NCBI RefSeq assembly: GCF_042680685.1
Contig: NZ_JBHUEA010000010.1
Location: 38,451-102,450 of the forward strand
Origin: Amnibacterium endophyticum
Lineage (GTDB): Bacteria; Actinomycetota; Actinomycetes; Actinomycetales; Microbacteriaceae
Direction of reading: 5' to 3'
DNA length: 64,000 bases
Shown here: piece by piece, positions 34,292 to 43,468 of the stretch
Position numbering within the stretch: the stretch's first letter is position 1
Layout of the letters: every line of letters begins with the position of its first letter
Notes under the pieces: model-generated
The model's input: the letters and a program-made list of their open reading frames with translations, nothing else
Database searches by the model: none
Told to the model about the DNA's origin: nothing
Position numbers and translations under genes: made by a program

Positions 34292-36105
34292 CGCGGGCTC
34301 CCGGACCCGACGCGGCCCTCGGCCTCGGGCGCCGGGTCGAAGCTCTCGCCGGCCTCGGCGAGGAGCGCCTCCCCGCGGGCCTCGGCCGCCCCGCCGCCGG
34401 CCGCGACGGGTGCGACGACGCGCTTGCCGCCCGCGAGCGTCGCGATCGCCCCGATGACGCACATCGCGGCGGCCGCGACGAAGACGATCACCAGGCCGTC
34501 GTGGAACGGGCCGGAGATCAGCGTCGGGAAGAACTGCTTGCCGGTCAGGGCCGCCGCGTCCGCGTGGGGGACGGCCCGCAGCACGCCGGTCGGCTCCAGC
34601 AGGGTCTGGATCGGGTTGTAGCCGAGGAAGGCCGCGAAGAGGCTGCCCACCGGCGGGATGTTCGCCACCGCGTCCGCGGCCTGCGCGGGCACGTGGTGCG
34701 CGGTCAGCCCCGCCTTGAGCACCGGCGGGAGCGACCCGGCGAGCCCGGCGACCATGAGCGAGAAGAAGACCCCGATCGACAGGGACGAGCCCGCGTTCAG
34801 CACCGTGCCCGCCATCCCGGACGCGGAGCCGCGCTGGTTCGCCGGCACGCTGCCCATGATCGTCGCGCGGTTCGGCGCCCCGAACATGCCGGAGCCGACG
34901 CCGTTCAGGAAGGTGATGACGGCGAACACGGGGTAGGCGAAGTCGACCGGGATCAGGAGCAGGGCGACGAAGGTGGCGGCGGTCAGCAGCAGGCCGCCGG
35001 TCGCGAGCCCGCGGGCGCCCCAGCGGTCGGACAGGATGCCGGACACCGGTCCGGAGATCAGGAACCCGACGGTGAGCGGCAGCAGGTAGATGCCGGCCCA
35101 GAGCGGCGTGTCCTCGTAGGAGAAGCCGTGCAGCGGCAGCCAGATGCCCTGCAGCCAGATGATCAGCATGAACTGCAGCCCGCCCCGGCCGACCGAGGCG
35201 AGGATGCCCGCGAGGTTCGCCATCGCGAAGGGCCGGGACTCGAAGAGGCGCAGCTGGAACATCGGCGCGCGGCTCCGCAGCTCCACGGCGACGAAGAGGG
35301 CGAGCAGCGCGACGCCGCCGATGATGCTGCCGAGCACCCAGGGGTTCAGCCACCCGGTCGCGGCGCCGCCGTAGGGCTGGATGCCGTACGTGATGCCGGT
35401 GAGGAGCGACGTGAGGCCCAGCAGGAACAGGAGGTTGCCCGGGATGTCGAGCGAGCCGGGGTTGCGCTGGCCGACCTCGTGCAGCGACTTGAAGGACCAG
35501 ATGGTGCCGAGGATCCCGATCGGGACCGAGACGATGAACACCGCGCGCCAGTCGACGACGGCGAGCAGACCGCCGAGGACGAGACCGATGAACGAGCCGG
35601 CGATGGCGGCGATCTGGTTGATGCCGAGCGCCATGCCGCGGCGCTCCGCGGGGAAGGCGTCGGTGAGGATCGCGGTCGAGTTCGCGAACAGCATCGCGGC
35701 GCCGATGCCCTGGAACACCCGCCAGAGGATCAGCCAGAGCGCGCCGGCGCCGGCCACGAAGGGGTCGAGCGACAGCGCGATCGCGCCGATCGTGAAGAGC
35801 ACGAAGCCGGCGTTGTAGATCTTCACGCGCCCGTACATGTCGCCGAGGCGGCCGAAGCCGACGACGAGCACGGCGGTGACGAGCATGAACCCCATCAGCA
35901 TCCACAGCAGGTAGCTGGTGTTGCCGGGGTCGAGCGCGTTCAGGTGGATGCCGTTGAAGATCGCCGGCAGCGAGATGAGGACGATCGACGAGTTGATCGT
36001 CGCCATCAGCATGCCGAGGGTCGTGTTGCTGAGGGCGACCCACTTGTAGCGCGGGTGGTCCTTGGTGAAGAGGGCCCTGCGGGGGCTCGGCGCGATGGCG
36101 CTCAC
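34288..36105 (-). CDS. MFS transporter, DHA2-type drug:H+ antiporter
   Basis: 605 residues, about 14 membrane helices. Motif A between helices 2 and 3 reads GRLGDMYGRVKIY, with FQGIGAAMLFANSTAIL in helix 4 and the antiporter motif C region AAIAGSFIGLVLGGLL in helix 5. A large insert (about 480-545) between the last helices and a charged C-terminal tail are present. Substrate unknown; the partner MarR gene suggests multidrug export. GTG start; MarR-type palindrome lies 46-63 bp upstream of it. Confidence 0.9.
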   Translation of the reverse strand: MSAIAPSPRRALFTKDHPRYKWVALSNTTLGMLMATINSSIVLISLPAIFNGIHLNALDPGNTSYLLWMLMGFMLVTAVLVVGFGRLGDMYGRVKIYNAGFVLFTIGAIALSLDPFVAGAGALWLILWRVFQGIGAAMLFANSTAILTDAFPAERRGMALGINQIAAIAGSFIGLVLGGLLAVVDWRAVFIVSVPIGILGTIWSFKSLHEVGQRNPGSLDIPGNLLFLLGLTSLLTGITYGIQPYGGAATGWLNPWVLGSIIGGVALLALFVAVELRSRAPMFQLRLFESRPFAMANLAGILASVGRGGLQFMLIIWLQGIWLPLHGFSYEDTPLWAGIYLLPLTVGFLISGPVSGILSDRWGARGLATGGLLLTAATFVALLLIPVDFAYPVFAVITFLNGVGSGMFGAPNRATIMGSVPANQRGSASGMAGTVLNAGSSLSIGVFFSLMVAGLAGSLPPVLKAGLTAHHVPAQAADAVANIPPVGSLFAAFLGYNPIQTLLEPTGVLRAVPHADAAALTGKQFFPTLISGPFHDGLVIVFVAAAAMCVIGAIATLAGGKRVVAPVAAGGGAAEARGEALLAEAGESFDPAPEAEGRVGSGSPR

Positions 36106-36150
36106 GGTGCTCCGATCGGTGACGGGACCAGGACGCCGTCGGCCGGATCA

Positions 36151-36168
36151 TTGCTTGCCGAGAAGTAA
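36151..36168 (-). promoter_or_regulatory. candidate MarR operator upstream of the MFS gene
   Basis: TTGCTT-GCCGAG-AAGTAA is an inverted repeat (one mismatch between arms) in an AT-richer patch that stands out in this genome, 46 bp upstream of the MFS start. Size and position fit a MarR dimer site, controlling the transporter/regulator operon by feedback. Confidence 0.5.
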
Positions 36169-36221
36169 CCATATCGCGGTCGCGCGGCGGCCGCACGCGG
36201 TGGCGCGGCGACGTGTGGCGG

Positions 36222-37889
36222 TCAGCCCTGCTGCTCGGCGGCCTCCGCGTCCGTCTCCTGGCGACGCGTCGCCTCGCCGTCCCGCCAGGTGCGGTAGCCG
36301 CCGTCGAGGTTCGCCACGTCGTGGCCCAGCTGCCCGAGCAGGCGGGCGGCGGTGAACCCGCGCTGGCCCACCTGGCAGTGCACGACGACGCGGTCGGCCG
36401 GCAGCTCGCCGTGCCGCGCGCGCAGCTCGTCGAGCGGCAGGTTGACGGCGCCCGGGATGGCGCCGCGGGCGAACTCGCCGGGCGAGCGGACGTCGACGAG
36501 GGTCCAGCCGTCCGCGAGCAGGCCGGGCAGCTCGTGCCACTGCACCGCCGCGGCCTGGCCGAGCGCGAGGTTCTCGGCGACGTACCCGGCGAGGTTCACC
36601 GGGTCCTTGGCGCTGCCGAACTGCGGGGCGTAGGCGAGCTCCAGCTGCGACAGGCGGGAGGCCGTGATGCCGCCCGCGATGGCGGTCGCGAGCACGTCGA
36701 TGCGCTTGTCGACCCCGGCCCGGCCCACGATCTGCGCGCCGAGCAGGCGGTCGTCCTCGGCGTCGATCATGAGCTTGACGGTCATCTGCTCGGCGCCCGG
36801 GTAGTAGGCGGCGTGGTCGATCGGGTGCGTGTGGACCACGCGGATCGCCCGCCCGGCCTCCCGCAGCCGCGCCTCGGTCCAGCCGAGCGTCGCGACGGCG
36901 AGGCCGAAGACCTGCACGATCGCGGTGCCGAGCGCCGGCGGCGCGTCCGTCGCCGCGGGCGCCTCCGCGATCACGTCGGCGACGGCTCGGCCGTGGCGGT
37001 TCGCGAGGCCGGCGAGCGCCACCAGGGCGGGCTCGCCGCCGATCGCGTCCTGCTTCTCCGCGTCGTCGCCCGCGGCGAGGATCGCCGGGTCGCTCGTGCG
37101 GTGGCGGGCGTCGACCGCGATGCCGCCGGTCGGACCGATGTCGAGCCCCGACCGCTCCGCGAGCGACGACGCCGGCCGCACGCCCGTCCCGTCGACGACG
37201 AGGTCGGCGAGCAGGCGCTCGCCGTCGTCGAGCACGACGTGCCCGGCGTCGACGCGCTCCGCGGCGGCGCCGAACCGCAGCGCGACGCCGTGGGCGACGA
37301 GGTGCTCGTGCACGGGCGCGGCCATCTCGGCGTCGAGGGTGCGCAGCACCTGGTCGCCGCGGATCACGAGCGAGACCTCGACGCCGCGCCGCACGAGGTT
37401 CTCCGTGGCCTCCAGCCCGATGTAGCCGCCGCCGACCACCACGGCGCGGCGGACGCCGCCGTCGACCGCGGCGCGGATCGCGTCCATGTCCTCCACCGTG
37501 CGGAGGGTGTGCGTCGGCACCGAGCCGTCGGTCGGCAGCGGCGACGCCGCCGCGCCCGAGGCGAGGACGAGCACGTCGTACGGCTCGTCCGTCTCGCCGT
37601 CGGCGGAGCGCACGCGAACGGTGCGGGCGTCCCGGTCGAGCGCGACGACCTCGTGCCCGCGCCGCACGTCGAGGCGGAAGCGCTCCGCGATCTGCCCGGC
37701 GTCGCGCAGCAGCGCCCCGCGGTCCGGGATCACATCGCCCACGTGGTACGGCAGCCCGCAGTTGGCGAAGGAGACGTGGTCGCCCGCCTCCAGGACGGTG
37801 ATCGATGCCTCCTCGTCCAGGCGCCGCAGCCGCGTCGCCGCCGACATCCCCGCGGCCACGCCGCCCACGATCACCACGCGTCGTCCCAT
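36222..37889 (-). CDS. CoA-disulfide reductase-like flavoprotein fused to a rhodanese domain
   Basis: 555 residues. N-terminal FAD/NAD(P)H module: VVIVGGVAAGMSAA, redox Cys44 in SFANCGLPYHVG (single-Cys CoA-disulfide/NADH-oxidase type), VVVGGGYIGLEA for NAD, and ILAAGDDAE for FAD. The dimerisation domain ends near residue 440. The C-terminal rhodanese domain (460-545) has its catalytic Cys505 in VHCQVGQRG. Fusions of this type reduce CoA or glutathione persulfides/polysulfides and link to sulfur stress. Start ATG at 37889. Divergent from an SDR gene, 66 bp apart. Confidence 0.92.
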   Translation of the reverse strand: MGRRVVIVGGVAAGMSAATRLRRLDEEASITVLEAGDHVSFANCGLPYHVGDVIPDRGALLRDAGQIAERFRLDVRRGHEVVALDRDARTVRVRSADGETDEPYDVLVLASGAAASPLPTDGSVPTHTLRTVEDMDAIRAAVDGGVRRAVVVGGGYIGLEATENLVRRGVEVSLVIRGDQVLRTLDAEMAAPVHEHLVAHGVALRFGAAAERVDAGHVVLDDGERLLADLVVDGTGVRPASSLAERSGLDIGPTGGIAVDARHRTSDPAILAAGDDAEKQDAIGGEPALVALAGLANRHGRAVADVIAEAPAATDAPPALGTAIVQVFGLAVATLGWTEARLREAGRAIRVVHTHPIDHAAYYPGAEQMTVKLMIDAEDDRLLGAQIVGRAGVDKRIDVLATAIAGGITASRLSQLELAYAPQFGSAKDPVNLAGYVAENLALGQAAAVQWHELPGLLADGWTLVDVRSPGEFARGAIPGAVNLPLDELRARHGELPADRVVVHCQVGQRGFTAARLLGQLGHDVANLDGGYRTWRDGEATRRQETDAEAAEQQG

Positions 37890-37955
37890 GACCGCAAGCC
37901 TGACGCATCCGCGCTCGCAGTCCGCTCGCGGGCCGGATCCGCCAGGATCGCGGCC

Positions 37956-38726
37956 GTGGCGGCGAACCGGTACGGCATGGAGGGCAGGTCGGTGCTGGTC
38001 ACCGGCGGCGGCAGCGGCATCGGGGCGGCCATCGCCCGGGCCTTCCTGGACGACGGCGCCCGCGTCGCCGTGGCGGGACGGCGGCGGGAGCCGCTCGAGC
38101 GGACGATCGAGGGCGCACCCGAGGGGCGCGCGATCGCGGTCGTCGGCGACGTGGGCGCGGCGGCGGACGCCCGGCGCATGGTCGAGGCCGTCGCGGAGGG
38201 GTTCGGCGGCGTCGACGTGGTCGTCAGCAACGCGGCGGCCTACGCCGGCGGCGAGCTCGCGGACCTCGCGATCGCCGACTGGGAGCGGCTGCGCTCCACC
38301 AACGTCGACGGGTTCCTGCACCTGGCGCAGGCGGCGCTGCCGCACCTCGAGCGGTCCCGGGGCTCGCTCGTCGCGGTCGGCAGCGCCAGCGGGGACCGGG
38401 GCGACTGGGGGCAGGCGGCGTACAACGCGACGAAGCACGCGGTCCACGGCTTCGTGCGCTCGCTCGCGCTCGACTGGGGCGCTCGCGGCGTCCGGGTGAA
38501 CGCCGTCGCGCCGGCGTTCACCGTGACCGGCATGACGGCCGCGGTGGCCGACGACGACCAGGCGATGGCGAAGGTCGTCGACCGGGTCGCGCTCGGCCGC
38601 CCGGGGCGGCCGGAGGACGTCGCGCCGGCGGTCCTGTTCCTCGCGAGCGACGACGCGGCCTACATCACGGGGGCGGTGCTGCCGGTCGACGGCGGCACGT
38701 CGGCCTCCACCGGCCAGGCGCGCTGA
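37956..38726 (+). CDS. SDR family oxidoreductase
   Basis: 256-residue classical short-chain dehydrogenase. TGGGSGIGAAIA binds the nucleotide, NAA follows, the catalytic triad is Ser (VAVGSASGD), Tyr-x3-Lys (YNATK), and the C-terminal VNAVAPAFTVT and SDDAAYITGAVLPVDGG blocks are typical. Arg-Arg-Arg after the second strand suggests NADPH. Substrate unknown. GTG start at 37956, 7 nt after CAGGAT; ATG at 37977 is the alternative. Confidence 0.88.
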   Translation: MAANRYGMEGRSVLVTGGGSGIGAAIARAFLDDGARVAVAGRRREPLERTIEGAPEGRAIAVVGDVGAAADARRMVEAVAEGFGGVDVVVSNAAAYAGGELADLAIADWERLRSTNVDGFLHLAQAALPHLERSRGSLVAVGSASGDRGDWGQAAYNATKHAVHGFVRSLALDWGARGVRVNAVAPAFTVTGMTAAVADDDQAMAKVVDRVALGRPGRPEDVAPAVLFLASDDAAYITGAVLPVDGGTSASTGQAR

Positions 38727-38733
38727 GGCCGCC

Positions 38734-39645
38734 GTGCGCTTCCGCGACGACGCCCGGATCGACTCCGGCGAGGTGCAGGACCGGCGCGGCGGCGGCCGGG
38801 CGATCGCACTCGGCGGCGGCGGGCTCGGGGTGGTCGGGCTGATCGTCGTGCTGCTGCTGAACGTGCTCGGCGGGACCGGGGGCGCCGGCGGTGACGCGGC
38901 CCGCGAGCTGGGCCCGGTCCTCGACGGCCTGCAGTCCGGCGAGCGGGCCGACGGCTCGCAGCTGGCGGACTCCTGCCGCACGGGCCGGGACGCGAACGCC
39001 AGCGAGGAGTGCGCCGCGGTCGCCTCCATCCAGTCGATCCAGGACTACTGGGCCGATGCGCTCGGCGCTCGCTACCAGGACACCGACACCGTCTTCTTCT
39101 CCGGATCGACCGGCACCGGCTGCGGGAGCGCCTCCTCGGGCACCGGCCCGTTCTACTGCCCCGCCGACGGGCTGGTCTACGTCGACCTGTCGTTCTTCCA
39201 GGAGCTGCGCGACCGGTTCGGCGCCGAGGGCGGCACGTTCGTGAATGCGTACGTGCTCGCCCACGAGTACGGCCACCACGTCCAGGACCTGCTCGGCACC
39301 GAGGCACGCGTGCGCCAGGGCGAGGCGGGGCCGACCAGCGGCAGCGTGCGCCTCGAGCTGCAGGCGGACTGCTACGCGGGCACGTGGGCGCACCACGCCA
39401 CCACGACTCCGGACGGGTCGGGGTCGCCGCTGATCGAGTCGGTGACGCAGGACGACGTCGACGCGGCTCTCGACACCGCGGGCCGCATCGGCGACGACTT
39501 CATCCAGCGCGAGCTGGGCGGCGGGCGGGCCGACCCCGGCTCCTACACGCACGGCACGTCGGAGCAGCGGCAGCGCTGGTTCGAGCGCGGCTTCGACTCG
39601 GGGGACCCGCAGCGCTGCGACACCTTCGCCGCGTCGTCGCTCTAG
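38734..39645 (+). CDS. neutral zinc metallopeptidase family protein (YpfJ-like)
   Basis: 303 residues. N-terminal membrane anchor (about 30-50), then an extracytoplasmic domain with the zinc motif HEYGHH (residues 177-182), typical of the putative neutral zinc metallopeptidase family; the following ADCYAGTWAHHA supplies the third ligand. Four cysteines in the external part may form disulfides. No peptidase activity has been firmly shown for the family as far as I know. Starts 8 bp after the SDR gene: likely one transcript. The end overlaps the convergent next gene by 4 bp. Confidence 0.88.
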   Translation: MRFRDDARIDSGEVQDRRGGGRAIALGGGGLGVVGLIVVLLLNVLGGTGGAGGDAARELGPVLDGLQSGERADGSQLADSCRTGRDANASEECAAVASIQSIQDYWADALGARYQDTDTVFFSGSTGTGCGSASSGTGPFYCPADGLVYVDLSFFQELRDRFGAEGGTFVNAYVLAHEYGHHVQDLLGTEARVRQGEAGPTSGSVRLELQADCYAGTWAHHATTTPDGSGSPLIESVTQDDVDAALDTAGRIGDDFIQRELGGGRADPGSYTHGTSEQRQRWFERGFDSGDPQRCDTFAASSL

Positions 39646-40301
39646 CCGACCTCGACGCCGACCGCCTCGGCGAGCAGCGGCGCGAGCCGCACCAGCTGCT
39701 CCTCCGACACGATCGCGCCGCGCAGCGCGAGCACGCCGTCGATGCGCTCGAGCTCGGCCCCGCGCAGGTCGAGGTGCTGCAGGTCGGCGCCGGCGAGCGA
39801 CAGGTCCGCGACCCGGCAGTCCGTCAGCGCGAGCCGGCGGACGGTCGCGCCGCGCAGGTCGAGCTCGCCCAGCGTGCAGCCCGTCAGCAGCACGTCCGTG
39901 AGCCTCGAGTCCGCGAGCGACAGGTAGTCGATGCGGCACCCGTCGAGGTTCACGCGGTCCCACTGCGCGTCGAACCACTCCGCGGCCCCGAACCGGCAGC
40001 CCTCGAGCCGCACGTCGCGCAGCGTCGTGCCGCGGGCCCGGACCGCGGTGCCGGTGACGCGCTCGAGCACGCTGTCGGTGGCGCGGAGGCCGTCGAGCCG
40101 GGCGTCGTCGAGCAGCGCCGGCCCGAACCGGCACTCGTCGAGCGCGAGCCCGGCGAGATCCGAGCCGGCCAGGTCGAGGCCCTCGATCAGCAGGCCGTCG
40201 AGCCGGGCGCCCGCGACCACGTCGTCGGCGGAGCCGGTGTCGAGCCGCTGCGGGTCGACGGGACCGATCCTCGGCGCCCGGTCGTCGCGCCTGCGCCTCA
40301 T
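39642..40301 (-). CDS. pentapeptide repeat protein
   Basis: 219 residues made almost entirely of A(D/N)LxX-like five-residue repeats (for example LDLAGSDLAGLALDECRF, VNLDGCRIDYLSLADSRL), which fold into a right-handed beta helix. Some relatives (Qnr, MfpA) protect DNA gyrase; similarity here is only to the repeat pattern, and the loops important in Qnr cannot be identified. It overlaps the RibD-like gene upstream by 4 bp, so the two are co-translated. Confidence 0.85.
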   Translation of the reverse strand: MRRRRDDRAPRIGPVDPQRLDTGSADDVVAGARLDGLLIEGLDLAGSDLAGLALDECRFGPALLDDARLDGLRATDSVLERVTGTAVRARGTTLRDVRLEGCRFGAAEWFDAQWDRVNLDGCRIDYLSLADSRLTDVLLTGCTLGELDLRGATVRRLALTDCRVADLSLAGADLQHLDLRGAELERIDGVLALRGAIVSEEQLVRLAPLLAEAVGVEVG

Positions 40302-40855
40302 CGGGCGCTCCGCACCCGGTGGCGCAGCGACGTCCAGCCGCCGTCGAAGGAGTGCGGCTCCACGAGGTCCAGGTCGATCCGGACGCCGTCCGGCAGCGCG
40401 CGCGGCCCTGACCCGACGACCACCGGCGCGACGAGCAGGTGGATCTCGTCGATCAGGCCGGCCTCCAGCGCCGCGGCGGCCAGGGTCGCGCCGCCGATCG
40501 CGAGGTCCGCGGTCGCCGCCGCCTTCCGCCGCCGCAGGTCGTCCGCGTCGAAGCGCGGGACCAGCTCCGTCCGAGCCGTGTCGACGGCGTCCAGCGTCGT
40601 CGAGACCACGACCTTGTCGGCCGATCGCCAGAGGCGGCCGAACTCGCCCATCACGCCGTCCTCGTCCGGCATCGACTCCCAGAACCGCATCACCTCCCAC
40701 ATGCGCCGGCCGAGCACCTGCGTCGGCGTGCGCCGGGCGACCTCGTTCGCGAACGCGTGCACCTGCTCGGTCGGCTCCGCCCAGGAGAAGTCGCCGTGCG
40801 CGTCCGCGATCCGCAGATCGAGGCTGCACGGCTGGAAGTAGACGAGATCGGCCAT
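40298..40855 (-). CDS. dihydrofolate-reductase-fold protein, RibD C-terminal type
   Basis: 185 residues of the RibD_C/DHFR-like fold: N-terminal LVYFQPCSLDLRIADAHGDFSW (normally SLDGYIA, here SLDLRIA), PTQVLGRRMWEVM, TADLAIGGATLAAAALEAGLIDEI and the final EPHSFDGG strand. An NADPH-dependent reductase of unknown substrate, common as stand-alone gene in actinobacteria. I start at the ATG at 40855; the frame runs open a little further. Divergent from the luciferase-like gene. Confidence 0.87.
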   Translation of the reverse strand: MADLVYFQPCSLDLRIADAHGDFSWAEPTEQVHAFANEVARRTPTQVLGRRMWEVMRFWESMPDEDGVMGEFGRLWRSADKVVVSTTLDAVDTARTELVPRFDADDLRRRKAAATADLAIGGATLAAAALEAGLIDEIHLLVAPVVVGSGPRALPDGVRIDLDLVEPHSFDGGWTSLRHRVRSAR

Positions 40856-40899
40856 GCACCGATGCTGCAGGTCCCGGCCCGCCGTCGTACACTGTTGAC

Positions 40900-41952
40900 A
40901 TGTCACAGAAGCGGATCGGGTTCCTCTCGTTCGGGCACTGGGGCGCCGTGCGCGGCTCGCAGACCCCCTCGGCGGCCGACACCCTGCGTCAGACCATCGA
41001 GCTCGCGGTCGCGGCGGAGGAGATCGGCATCGACAACGCGTCGGTGCGCGTCCACCACTTCGCGCCGCAGCTGTCGGCGCCCTTCCCGCTGCTCGCGGCG
41101 ATGGGGGCGCGGACGAGCCGCATCGAGCTCGGCACGGGCGTCATCGACATGCGGTACGAGAACCCGCTCTACATGGCCGAGGAGGCCGCGGTCGCGGACC
41201 TGATCTCCGGCGGCCGGCTGCAGCTCGGCGTGAGCCGGGGGTCGCCCGAGCCGGCGCTGAACGGCGCGCACGCGTTCGGCTTCGTGCCGCCCGAGGGCAT
41301 GACCGACGCCGACCTGGCCCGGCACAAGCTCGAGCTCTTCCTCGCCGCGATCGAGGGCGCCGGGGTCGTCGCCTCCGACCCGCGCATGACCGGCGTCTCG
41401 CAGGGCCTGTCGGTGCAGCCGCAGGCCCCCGGGCTGCGCGAGCGCATCTGGTGGGGTAGCGGCACCCGCGGCACCGCCCGGTGGGTCGCCGAGCAGGGTC
41501 TGAACATGCAGTCCTCGACCCTGCTGACGGAGGACACGGGCGTGCCGTTCGACGAGCTGCAGGCCGAGCAGATCGCGATCTTCCACGACGCCTGGCGCGA
41601 GGCCGGGCACGCGCGCGAGCCGCGGGTGTCGGTGAGCCGCAGCGTCATGCCGATCACGTCCGACGTCGACCGCCTCTACTTCGGCGGCGAGGTCGACGGC
41701 GAGGACCAGGTCGGCTGGCTCGACGGCGGCAACGCCCGCTTCGGGAAGACCTACGCGGGGGAGCCGGACCGGATCGCGGAGCAGCTGGCGCAGGACGCGG
41801 CCGTGCAGGCGGCGGACACGCTGCTGCTGACGGTGCCGAACCAGCTGGGCGTCGAGTACAACGCCCGGCTGCTCGAGACGGTCGCGAAGCACGTGGCCCC
41901 GGCGATCGGCTGGGTGCCGCCCGCCGAGCGGAGCGCCGCCCGGGTGGGTTGA
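40900..41952 (+). CDS. LLM class flavin-dependent oxidoreductase
   Basis: 350-residue luciferase-like TIM barrel that uses reduced FMN or F420. Conserved parts: IGFLSFGHWGAV at the start, SVRVHHFAPQLSAPFPLLAAMGART, LGTGVIDMRYENPLYMAEEAAVADL, and LGVSRGSPEP. Substrate unknown. TACACT (40888-40893) lies 6 nt before the ATG, so the mRNA is probably leaderless. Convergent with DUF1844 downstream; 46-bp gap. Confidence 0.9.
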   Translation: MSQKRIGFLSFGHWGAVRGSQTPSAADTLRQTIELAVAAEEIGIDNASVRVHHFAPQLSAPFPLLAAMGARTSRIELGTGVIDMRYENPLYMAEEAAVADLISGGRLQLGVSRGSPEPALNGAHAFGFVPPEGMTDADLARHKLELFLAAIEGAGVVASDPRMTGVSQGLSVQPQAPGLRERIWWGSGTRGTARWVAEQGLNMQSSTLLTEDTGVPFDELQAEQIAIFHDAWREAGHAREPRVSVSRSVMPITSDVDRLYFGGEVDGEDQVGWLDGGNARFGKTYAGEPDRIAEQLAQDAAVQAADTLLLTVPNQLGVEYNARLLETVAKHVAPAIGWVPPAERSAARVG

Positions 41953-41998
41953 GGATCTCGGCGTCCGCGGCGGGCGGGGGCTGAGGCGCTCCCGCCGG

Positions 41999-42385
41999 TC
42001 AGGTGACCGGTCCGGTCCACTTCTCGCCGGGCCCCTTGCCGATGGGATCCGGCACGGTCGAGGCCTCGCGGAAGGCGAGCTGCAGGCTGCGCAGGCCGTC
42101 CCGCAGCGGGCGGGCATGGCTGTCGCTGATCTCGGGCGCGGCCGCGGTGATGAGCCCGGCGAGCGCCTGGATCAGCTTGCGGGCCTCGTCGAGGTCGCGC
42201 TGCCCGTCCGGGTCGTCCGCGAGCCCGCACTTGACCGCGGCCGCGCTCATCAGGTGCACGGCGGCCGCGCCGATCACCTCGACCGCGGGCACGTCCGCGA
42301 TGTCGCGCGTCGCATCGGCCACGGCGTCGGGCGCGTCCGCGGCCTCCGCCTCCCCGGGCACCCCGTCGTCGTACGTGAAGCTCAC
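41999..42385 (-). CDS. DUF1844 domain protein
   Basis: 128 residues: acidic Ala/Asp-rich N-terminus, then a helical DUF1844 core (VEVIGAAAVHLMSAAAVKCGL, DLDEARKLIQALAGLI) and a family-type ending with SLQLAFREAS. Function unknown. In many actinobacteria this gene is directly divergent from infC; here a DUF559 gene with flanking hairpins lies between them. GTG start with GGGAGG upstream. Confidence 0.88.
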   Translation of the reverse strand: MSFTYDDGVPGEAEAADAPDAVADATRDIADVPAVEVIGAAAVHLMSAAAVKCGLADDPDGQRDLDEARKLIQALAGLITAAAPEISDSHARPLRDGLRSLQLAFREASTVPDPIGKGPGEKWTGPVT

Positions 42386-42426
42386 GCCCCCATCCTCCCG
42401 CGTGCCGGGGTGGAGGACGGATGACG

Positions 42427-42463
42427 GGGAGGAGGACGGATCCGGTCTTCTCGTCCTCCTCCC
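42427..42463. repeat. 37-bp hairpin, copy 1 (3' side of the DUF559 gene)
   Basis: gggaggaggacg (42427-42438) and cgtcctcctccc (42452-42463) pair perfectly over 12 bp around the 13-nt loop gatccggtcttct. Stem ends, loop length and the loop core GATCCGGT match copy 2 at 43469-43505. A partial left arm (ggtggaggacggat, 42409-42422) precedes it. It lies 19 bp beyond the DUF559 stop and could also serve as terminator. Confidence 0.8.
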
Positions 42464-42481
42464 GGTTCCGCGTCCGCCGCT

Positions 42482-43348
42482 TCAGCTCGCGAGCGCCGCG
42501 AACACCGCCTCCTCCACCTCGGCCCAGGCGAACAGCACCTGCGGCCAGGTCAGCCGCAGCACGCGGTAGCGCCCCTGGGCCGCGCGCAGGTCTCGCCCGC
42601 GGTCCCGCTCGAAGGCCTCGTCGTCGTCGTGGAACTCCCGGCCGTCGCACTCGATGATCAGCCGACCTTCGACGAGCAGGTCGACCTCGCCGATGCCGTC
42701 GAGCCGCGGCAGCACCTCGATCCTCAGCCCGCGCATGCGCAGCAGGTGGCGGACGATCGTCTCGATCCCGGAATCGGCGCGCCCGTCCGCCGCCAGCAGC
42801 ACCGGGCGCAGGTGAGCGGGGAGCAGGGCCGCCAGCGCGGGCAGGTCGCGCTCGCCGATGCGGCGGAGGTGGAGCGCGGAGTCCAGCACGGCGAGGGCCC
42901 GCTCGGGCGGCTGCGTGGTGAAGACGTGGGAGAGCAGGAGCAGCGGACCCGCGATGCGCGTGCGTCCGGTCCCCGCCAGCAGATCGGGAGCCACGTAGTG
43001 GACGACCACGTCGCGTCGGACGCCGAGGGACCGGGTCGCGTCGTCGGGGTCCCGAAGACGGCTGCAGCTGCTCGCGACGGCGACCTGCAGCCGGTCGCGG
43101 CGGCGACGGAACGAGTCGCCGCCGGGCTCGGGGTCCGGTGGGGTCCAGAGCCCGAGCGCCCGCGAGGCCGTCGTCGCGGTCGCGACGCCGCCGACGCGCG
43201 CTGCGCGGACCACCTCCGCCGCGGCGCCGGGGACCACCCAGTGCCCGCGGCGGACGGGCTCGATGCGGCCGGCGGCAGCGGCCTGCCGGATCTCGTGCGC
43301 GGACTTGCCGAGGCCGCGCAGCTCGCAAGTGGTCCAGAAGGTCGTCAT
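42482..43348 (-). CDS. AbiEi-like N-terminal domain plus DUF559 endonuclease-fold domain protein
   Basis: 288 residues. The N-terminus is a winged-helix of the AbiEi antitoxin type (LGKSAHEIRQAAAAGRIEPVRRGHWVVP); the middle resembles AbiEi C-terminal parts (HYVAPDLLAGTGRTRIAGP). The last 70 residues are DUF559, a Vsr-like PD-(D/E)XK fold: EVDLLVEGRLIIECDGREFH, RDRGRDL, YRVLRLTW. The acidic and Arg residues of the nuclease core are present. No AbiEii toxin gene is adjacent. Such proteins are numerous in actinobacteria and their role is unknown. The gene is flanked on both sides by the same hairpin. Confidence 0.82.
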   Translation of the reverse strand: MTTFWTTCELRGLGKSAHEIRQAAAAGRIEPVRRGHWVVPGAAAEVVRAARVGGVATATTASRALGLWTPPDPEPGGDSFRRRRDRLQVAVASSCSRLRDPDDATRSLGVRRDVVVHYVAPDLLAGTGRTRIAGPLLLLSHVFTTQPPERALAVLDSALHLRRIGERDLPALAALLPAHLRPVLLAADGRADSGIETIVRHLLRMRGLRIEVLPRLDGIGEVDLLVEGRLIIECDGREFHDDDEAFERDRGRDLRAAQGRYRVLRLTWPQVLFAWAEVEEAVFAALAS

Positions 43349-43468
43349 GACGCGGCATGATCGCGAGCAGGGCCCTCCGGCGGCGTCCCTCCGCGCCTCC
43401 GGTGCGAGGATCACCGATTCGCGGGGCTGGGGAGGACCGGAACCCGTCCGCCGGGAGGATCCGCGCGC

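Noticed and set aside
42482..43348. AbiE toxin-antitoxin system
   Set aside because: Only the AbiEi-like N-terminal domain is present; no AbiEii nucleotidyltransferase gene lies beside it. The nucleotidyltransferase at 27.0 kb is 15 kb away and of a different type.
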